DNA of 64,000 bases, taken from NCBI GenBank assembly GCA_963775975.1, contig CAVZKX010000003.1, positions 310,001-374,000 of the forward strand, read 5' to 3'. The stretch's first letter is position 1; the number at the start of each line of letters is the position of its first letter. Source of the stretch: JANXQG01 sp963775975. GTDB taxonomy: Bacteria; Planctomycetota; Planctomycetia; Pirellulales; Thermoguttaceae. Positions 58,469 to 64,000 of this stretch are shown one piece after another. Under the pieces are notes generated by a model. It had not been told where the DNA came from and searched no databases. It saw nothing but the letters and a program-made list of their open reading frames with translations. The translations under genes and the position numbers were made by a program.

Positions 58469-58831
58469 ATGCGGCCGCTGTTTCATCCCTCCGTCGACGA
58501 AATTACTGTGCAGGGCATTCTCTACGCCCTCTCCGATCCGGCGCGGGTCCGCATCTTCCTGGAATTGTCGGACTCCGACTGCGCCAAGAATTGCTCGACA
58601 TTCATCAACGTCAACAAAACGCCGCTGCCCAAATCGACCCTCTCGCAACACTTCAAGGTCCTCCGCGAGGCAGGGCTAATCCATAGCGTCCGCAAGGGGG
58701 TCGAATTGCAGAACGAGATCCGCTGCACCGACCTGAAGAAGCGGTTCGGGCCGATGATCGGCGAGATCATCAAGGCGTATCAGGACGAGGCGAAACGGGC
58801 GGCCCGCGGGCAGATTGCAAATCTGTCGTGA
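58469..58831 (+). CDS. ArsR-family transcriptional regulator
   Basis: 120 residues. Winged helix-turn-helix: ILYALSDPARVRIFLEL, recognition helix PKSTLSQHFKVLREAGLI, then the wing (SVRKGVELQNEIRCT). Two Cys (CAKNC) near residue 32 might bind a metal, but the typical ArsR metal box ELCVCDL is absent. The last codons (QIANLS) are formed by a GGCAGATTGCAAATCTG palindrome. It is convergent with the efflux pump, which it may control. Confidence 0.88.
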   Translation: MRPLFHPSVDEITVQGILYALSDPARVRIFLELSDSDCAKNCSTFINVNKTPLPKSTLSQHFKVLREAGLIHSVRKGVELQNEIRCTDLKKRFGPMIGEIIKAYQDEAKRAARGQIANLS

Positions 58832-58837
58832 AGCCTC

Positions 58838-58937
58838 TGTAGGGAACGCCCTCCGCGGCGTTCCGGCCCTCCGCGGCGTTCCGGCCCTCCGCGGCGTTCC
58901 GGCCCTCCGCAGAACGGCACGGAGTCCATTCCCTACA
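58838..58937. repeat. Tandem 18-bp repeat inside an inverted repeat, between convergent genes
   Basis: Outer arms TGTAGGGAA (58838-58846) and TTCCCTACA (58929-58937) enclose three tandem CCCTCCGCGGCGTTCCGG units and a part unit (58849-58911). It lies between the convergent ArsR and RND pump stops and could act as a terminator or REP-like element. Confidence 0.8.
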
Positions 58938-58938
58938 G

Positions 58939-61900
58939 CTACGGCGCAATCACCGCCGGCGGCGCATCATGATGGTGCGGGGCAAGCATCGGCCGGTCGC
59001 CGCCAAGCTGGCGGATCACCGCGTAAAAAACGGGCGTGAGGAACAATCCGAAGAACGTGACGCCGAGCATGCCGTAGAAAACGACCGTGCCGAGCGCGTG
59101 CCGCATCTCCGCGCCGGCCCCGGTGGCGAACAATAGCGGCAACACGCCGAAAATGAAGGCGAAGCTCGTCATCAAGATCGGCCGCAGCCGCAGCCGCGCC
59201 GCGTCGACGGCCGCCTGAGCTGCGCGGATTTTCTGATCGCGCTCCTGCTCCTGCTTGGCGAACTCCACGATCAGTACGGCGTTCTTCACGCTCATTCCCG
59301 CGAGCACCACAAACCCGATCTGAGTGAAGATGTTGTTGTCCATGTGGCTGAAATGGACGCCTGCGATGCCGCACAGCAGGCACATCGGTACGATCAAGAT
59401 GATCGAGAGCGAAAGCGCGAAACTCTCATATTCCGCCGAATGCGTGAGGAAGACAAAGAGTACGCAGAGCGGGAATACCCAAAAGGAAGTGCTACCTTCT
59501 TGCACTTCCTGGTACGCCACCTCGGTCCATTCGTAGCCGAAGCCGGGCGGAAGGTTTTCGCGAGCGAGCTGCGTCATTCTCTCGATCGCCTGCCCGCTGC
59601 TGACACCGGGCGCCGCCGAGCCACTAATTTCGGCGGACGAATGTTGCATGTAGCGGTTGATGCGGTCGGTGTCGCGGGTCATCTCCATGTTCAGGACGGC
59701 GCCGAGCGGGACCATGGCGCCCGCGGCATTGCGTGTTTTTAGCTGCTTGACGTCGCTTTCGTGTGCTCGGAAGGGCGCGTCGGCCTGCACGATGACCCGG
59801 TAGGTGCGGTTCAGATAATTGAAGTCGTTGATATAAAAGCTGCCAAGATAGACCTGCAGCGCCAAGAAGACATCGGTGACGGCAACGTTTTCCTTCTTGG
59901 CCTTGACGCGGTCGACGTTGGCGTAAAACTGCGGCACCGTGGCGCTAAACGTTGTGCCAGTTTGCATCGGCGAGATCATTGGGTCCTTAACGGCTGCATC
60001 GATCAAAGCCTTGGTGGCGGCGTACAACTGCTGGGGCGTCGCCGATCCCGTGTGGTCCTCGACTTGCAGCTTGAATCCGCCCGCGTTCCCCATGCCTTGG
60101 ACAGGTGGCGGCGCTACCACGAAACACAAGGCCTCTTGGATCGGGCTGAGTGCCCCATAGAGATAGCCGGTAATCGCACCGGCCGATTGGTGCGCCGGAT
60201 CTCGGACCCGCTCGTGAAAGCTCTTCAGCGGCAAGAAGATCGTCGCCATGTTCGTCTGGGTCGTGCCGGTGAAGAAATTGAAGCCGGTGATCGCGAACGT
60301 CCCCTCAACACCCGGCGCCTTCATGGCGATGTCGGAAACCCGCGTCATCACGGCTTCCGTGCGATCGATCGAGGCGGCCTCCGGCAGGATAACGGCGGTT
60401 ACGAGGTAGCCTTGATCTTGCGCGGGAATGAAGCCCGTCGGCACGACGCGGAAGCCGATATATGTCAGGTAAAGCAGGCCGCCATAGACGGCCAAGGTCA
60501 GTACGGAAAGTCGTACCACGTGCTTCAGTACACTCACGTAGCCGCGATTCACGCCTTCCAAGCCGCGGTTGAAAAGGCGGAAAAACCAGCCCAATAGCGC
60601 GTTCACGCCCCACGTGAACCAGTCCGGCTTCGCGCCATGCGGCTTGAGGATCAGCGCGGCAAGCGCCGGGCTGAGCGTCAGCGAATTGAACGCCGAAAGG
60701 AGCGTCGAGAACGCGATGGTCAGTGCGAATTGGCGATAAAACTGCCCCGTGATGCCGCTGACGAAAGCGACGGGCACAAAGACCGCCGTCAGGCCGCAGG
60801 CGATGGCGATGATTGCCGGCGTGACTTCTTCCATGGCGTGGTATGACGCCTCGCGCGGCGACTTCCCTTTTTCGATCCAGCGATCGACATTTTCCACAAC
60901 GACGATCGCGTCGTCCACGACAATGCCGATCGCCAGCACTAGCCCGAACAGGGAGAGATTGTTCAGCGAGAAGCCGAAGGCCCACATTACCGCAAAAGTT
61001 CCGACGAGCGAAACAGGAATTGCCAACAGCGGAACGATGGCCGCCCGCCAACTTTGCAGGAAGACGAGCACCACCAGCGCCACCAGGCCGACCGCCTCAA
61101 AGAGCGTGATCGTCACGTCGTGGATGCTGTCGCGAACGAACAATGTCGTGTCGTAGGGGATTGCGTAGTCGATCCCTGTGGGAAAATCGGGCCGCGCCTT
61201 CAACTCCGCGAGTTTCGCATAGATCGCGTCCGCCGTTTTGATCGAGTTGGTGCCCGGCAACTGCAAGACGCCGATGCCCACGGCCGGCAGGGTTTTGCTG
61301 TCGGTGCTCGTCGATCCGTAGTGGGTGCTCATGGAATAATCGGCCGCGCCGAGTTCGACGCGGGCCACGTCCTTGACGCGGGTCACACTGCCGCCGGCCC
61401 CCGTCTTGACGACGATCTCGCCGAACTCCCACGGCTCCGTGAGGCGGCCCTGCGCGTTGACCGTATACTGGAATCGCGAAGTGCCGGGCGTCAGCGGAGG
61501 GCCGCCGATGACGCCCGCCGCCACCTGCACATTCTGCTCCTGCACGGCCGCGATGAAGTCGCCAACCGTCAACTGCCGCTCCGCTAGTTTCCCGGGATTC
61601 AACCACAGCCGCATCGAGTAGTCACGGGCGCCGAAGACGAGCAGGTCGCCGACGCCTGGAAGAGAGGCGAGTTCGTCCTTGATATTGCGCGTGACGTAAT
61701 TGCTCACATAGAGCGGGTCGCGGCTGCCATTGGGCGAGTAGACGGCGATGCCAAGAATGAAGTTCGGCGAGGCCTTCTTCACGATGATGCCTTGCCGCTG
61801 CACTTCCGGCGGCAAGAGCGGCTGCGCGATCGACACGCGGTTCTGCACCTGCACCTGCGCGATGTCCATGTTCGTGCCGAGCTTGAAGGTCACGGTCAGA

Positions 61901-62169
61901 ACCATCGAACCGCTCCCGCACTGGCTCGACATGTACATCATGCCTTCCACGCCGACGACTTGCTGTTCGATCGGCGTGGCGATCGATTCGGCAATCGTCT
62001 GAGCGTTCGCGCCGGGGTAGTAAACGGTCACGGTGACTGTCGGCGGCGCGATCTCGGGATACTGCGCCGTCGGTAGCTCCATGAACGCGATCGCGCCGAC
62101 GACAACGGTGGCGATCGAGATCACCGCCGCAAAAACCGGCCGCTCGATGAAGAACGTCGAGAACTTCAT
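58939..62169 (-). CDS. RND efflux pump, inner membrane subunit (HAE1/AcrB-like)
   Basis: 1076 residues, the length of AcrB/MexB-type pumps. Twelve helices; paired Asp in the proton relay, VVDDAIVVVENV (TM4); porter repeats such as LPGVGDLLVFG and a second set beginning near residue 590. Exports hydrophobic drugs or solvents driven by protons. It overlaps the adaptor stop by four bases (ATGA), so the two are coupled. No outer membrane TolC-like gene is in the window. Confidence 0.95.
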   Translation of the reverse strand: MKFSTFFIERPVFAAVISIATVVVGAIAFMELPTAQYPEIAPPTVTVTVYYPGANAQTIAESIATPIEQQVVGVEGMMYMSSQCGSGSMVLTVTFKLGTNMDIAQVQVQNRVSIAQPLLPPEVQRQGIIVKKASPNFILGIAVYSPNGSRDPLYVSNYVTRNIKDELASLPGVGDLLVFGARDYSMRLWLNPGKLAERQLTVGDFIAAVQEQNVQVAAGVIGGPPLTPGTSRFQYTVNAQGRLTEPWEFGEIVVKTGAGGSVTRVKDVARVELGAADYSMSTHYGSTSTDSKTLPAVGIGVLQLPGTNSIKTADAIYAKLAELKARPDFPTGIDYAIPYDTTLFVRDSIHDVTITLFEAVGLVALVVLVFLQSWRAAIVPLLAIPVSLVGTFAVMWAFGFSLNNLSLFGLVLAIGIVVDDAIVVVENVDRWIEKGKSPREASYHAMEEVTPAIIAIACGLTAVFVPVAFVSGITGQFYRQFALTIAFSTLLSAFNSLTLSPALAALILKPHGAKPDWFTWGVNALLGWFFRLFNRGLEGVNRGYVSVLKHVVRLSVLTLAVYGGLLYLTYIGFRVVPTGFIPAQDQGYLVTAVILPEAASIDRTEAVMTRVSDIAMKAPGVEGTFAITGFNFFTGTTQTNMATIFLPLKSFHERVRDPAHQSAGAITGYLYGALSPIQEALCFVVAPPPVQGMGNAGGFKLQVEDHTGSATPQQLYAATKALIDAAVKDPMISPMQTGTTFSATVPQFYANVDRVKAKKENVAVTDVFLALQVYLGSFYINDFNYLNRTYRVIVQADAPFRAHESDVKQLKTRNAAGAMVPLGAVLNMEMTRDTDRINRYMQHSSAEISGSAAPGVSSGQAIERMTQLARENLPPGFGYEWTEVAYQEVQEGSTSFWVFPLCVLFVFLTHSAEYESFALSLSIILIVPMCLLCGIAGVHFSHMDNNIFTQIGFVVLAGMSVKNAVLIVEFAKQEQERDQKIRAAQAAVDAARLRLRPILMTSFAFIFGVLPLLFATGAGAEMRHALGTVVFYGMLGVTFFGLFLTPVFYAVIRQLGGDRPMLAPHHHDAPPAVIAP

Positions 62170-63607
62170 TTACGGGCCCCCGCCGCGTTGCTTTGCGAAG
62201 CCGTCGGCATGGCGCCGGGCACGGTTCCGGCCTTTGTGTCCCCAAGAACGGGACTCTTCTGCGTGCCGCCGGGCGAGGCTTTCGCGTCAACCGGTGCGTG
62301 CTGCCGCGCGACGGTCGCTCCCGGATCCGTAAACTCGCCTTCATCCAAGTTTAGCGTCACTTCGGTCGGCGTCACCGACGCGCCGGGCGCGTTCGCGCCT
62401 GGCCGTTCACGATAACTCGGTCCGAGGTGCTGATGCCCGATTTGATCGAACGCAACCGGCCGAATAGCGCCCCCAACTGCACCGGCTTGACTTGCACTTT
62501 GTTGTGGTCGTCGATGACAAGCACCGTATGCTCGTTTTGGTCGTTGCCCACCGCCTCGTCGGGCACTAAAAGCGTGCGATAGCGACCGCTGCCGGGCACG
62601 CGCAAGCGGGCGAAGTAACCGTCGACGAACTTGCCCGACTTGTTGTCCAACACGGCTCGTATTTTCATCGTTCCGGTGTTCCGGTCTACGTGATTGTCCA
62701 TGAAATCGATCACGCCTTCATGCGGAAAGCCGGTTTCGCTTCCGAGTTCGAAAAAGCATGGAACCTTGCCATCGCGAGCGCTGAGGAGCTTTCGCTCCTC
62801 GGCCAGCCGCTGGTACTTTTGCACCGTGTTCTCGTCGACTTCGACATAAAGATACATCGGTGAAATAGAGGTAACCGTCGTCAGCAGCGTAGCAGGCGCA
62901 GGCCCCGCGCCGCCGGTGACGAGATTGCCCTCCGTGACCAGCTTGTTGCTGACCCGGCCGTCGATGGGCGAAAGCACACGGCACCATTCCAGGTTCAGCC
63001 GCGACGTAGCGACCGCCGCCTTCGCGCCGGCCAGGATCGCCGCGGCCTGGTCGCAGGCCGCCTTGGCGTTGTCGAATTCCTGCACGGCCACAGCGTTTTT
63101 CTTCTCGAGAACCACCATGCGGTCGAAGGTTTGCTTAGCCAGGTCCAGCGTCGATTTCGCCCTTTCTTGGTCGGCCAGCTTGGCATCAAGGTCGGCCTTA
63201 AACGGCCGGTCATCAATCACGGCCAGCAGATCCCCTCGCTTCACGATCGCGCCCTCGGTGAATGGCATCTCCATAACTAATCCGCTAACCCGCGCTGCGA
63301 CATTCGCCATCTCTGGCGACTGGAGATGCCCGGTGAATGTGTCCCACTCGACCACCTCCTTTTCCAGCGGATGGGCGACGCTGGCCGGCGACGGCGGCGG
63401 GGTCATGTTCTCCGGCTTATAATTGCCGCAGCCGCCAGCCGCGATTAACACCGCTGCAACAGCAAGGCCGCGACCAAGAAAACCTCCCCTCTCCCTCCGG
63501 GAGAGGGGCAGGGGGTGAGGGCTTGAACTGATGCCAGCCCGCTCAATCACTTCCAAAGAATCTGTCATACCAACATATCTGACTCGGATAATTCGATTGT
63601 TCAGCAA
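62166..63607 (-). CDS. RND efflux adaptor lipoprotein (membrane fusion protein), frameshifted
   Basis: Lipobox LIAAGGCGN (Cys about residue 60 from ATG 63607) and biotinyl-lipoyl/barrel motifs (VAARVSGLVMEMPFTEGAIVKRGDLLAVIDDRPF). The start is uncertain because residues 27-42 (SSPHPLPLSRRERGG) are encoded by a dispersed CCCTCACC palindrome, so an original start may be lost. Near 62385-62400 a base is missing; the protein continues APGASVTPTEVTLNLDEGEF in the next frame to 62166. Links the pump to an outer channel. Confidence 0.9.
63484..63522. repeat. CTCCCTCCGGGAGAGGGG palindrome in the adaptor signal region
   Basis: TCCCCTCTCCCTCCGGGAGA then GGGGCAGGGGGTGAGGG. Same family as the units at 16567 and 51170. 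It lies inside the 5' coding part of the RND adaptor gene. Confidence 0.6.
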
Positions 63608-63683
63608 TTACGAACCTTGGTATGATAGGCAGTTCGATTTGGGAGGTCAAGCCCTATTCGTTTGCTGCCGATTTTGGCCGCTT

Positions 63684-63986
63684 TTATCGCCCGCCTCGAC
63701 CCGCGCGGGCGATCATCCCGCCAATGGCCATGACGATGAAACCGGCGAATGGAATCGTCCGAAAAATGCCCGTGATATTGCCAATCCACAAGGCCGCACC
63801 GATGACGAATACCAGGCCACCGATGAATTGCAACGCTGGTTGGCCCTGCTGGACTTGCCGCGATTGGGCTTGCGCTTGCGGTCGCACTAAGAGATCGTTG
63901 ACGACCGCTTGCGCAAACTGCAGTTCTACTCCGTTCTCCACAAGCTGTCGTACGGCGTCCTCCGGCGGGACCTTATTGTTCAACAT
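63684..63986 (-). CDS. Small membrane protein, 5' end possibly beyond window
   Basis: 100 residues from ATG 63986, but the frame stays open upstream to the window edge. Residues 1-45 are soluble helices (EDAVRQLVENGVELQFAQAVV); two helices follow (ALQFIGGLVFVIGAALWIG and FAGFIVMAIGGMIARAG). No family known. Confidence 0.5.
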   Translation of the reverse strand: MLNNKVPPEDAVRQLVENGVELQFAQAVVNDLLVRPQAQAQSRQVQQGQPALQFIGGLVFVIGAALWIGNITGIFRTIPFAGFIVMAIGGMIARAGRGGR

Positions 63987-64000
63987 CTGCGTCGCGTCGG

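Noticed and set aside
1..64000. CRISPR array, tRNA or rRNA genes
   Set aside because: No regularly spaced direct repeats and no tRNA- or rRNA-like sequence was recognised on reading.

Overview
This is a GC-rich bacterial chromosome segment, very probably from a planctomycete (Pirellulales-like). The clues are two exported proteins with the planctomycete N-terminal motif (LESLESRQMLSG at 34.9 kb, RFEPLEGRIVFSAG at 30.2 kb), a secreted DUF1579/TIGR03067-type protein, a stand-alone ECF sigma factor, and many small palindromic repeats of kinds common between planctomycete genes. No rRNA, tRNA or CRISPR array was recognised.

Layout. 0-9 kb: end of a MazF-like toxin gene, a rhomboid protease pair, a polysaccharide operon (membrane glycosyltransferase, WecA/MraY-type phosphosugar transferase, GT2 glycosyltransferase), two small genes and a spore-photoproduct-lyase-like radical SAM protein. 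9-16 kb: gene remnants, then an operon of transaldolase-like aldolase, aldehyde dehydrogenase, 2-hydroxyacid dehydrogenase and MFS transporter, followed by an IS630 copy with an in-frame stop and a repeat-rich scar. 16-25 kb (minus strand): aldo/keto reductase, a phosphoketolase-acetate kinase-LOG operon, and an FHA-MinD/ParA-glutaminase operon. 25-34 kb: thioredoxin-like protein, glycogen phosphorylase, ECF sigma factor, haem peroxidase, secreted DUF1579-type protein, sulfotransferase. 34-43 kb: a surface protein, then a response regulator and a complete stressosome module (RsbR, RsbS, RsbT, SpoIIE-type phosphatase) followed by a histidine kinase and a hybrid kinase. 43-54 kb: a membrane protein, a serine hydrolase/propeller-like fusion, an unknown glycine-rich protein, a REP-associated transposase bracketed by its own inverted repeats, a polysaccharide-deacetylase-like gene and prfB with its programmed frameshift. 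54-64 kb: a YXWGXW/PQ-repeat protein, a set of small stress-envelope genes (CsbD/DUF883, holin-like, DUF2892), an ArsR regulator, and an RND efflux pump with its adaptor.

Two window-wide patterns stand out. First, at least nine single-base frameshifts break eight otherwise well-conserved genes, all between 26 and 63 kb. This looks like assembly or sequencing error, or unusual decay, and differs from the true programmed frameshift in prfB. Second, intergenic-type palindromes have been absorbed into reading frames at several places (glycosyltransferase, serine hydrolase linker, ArsR tail, lipoprotein signal of the RND adaptor, ends of the REP transposase).

Functionally, the phosphoketolase/acetate kinase genes, the glycogen phosphorylase and the aldolase operon point to carbohydrate catabolism. 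The stressosome plus kinases is the main signalling block. The most unusual loci are the REP transposase with 27/28 flanking repeats and the FHA-ParA-glutaminase operon.
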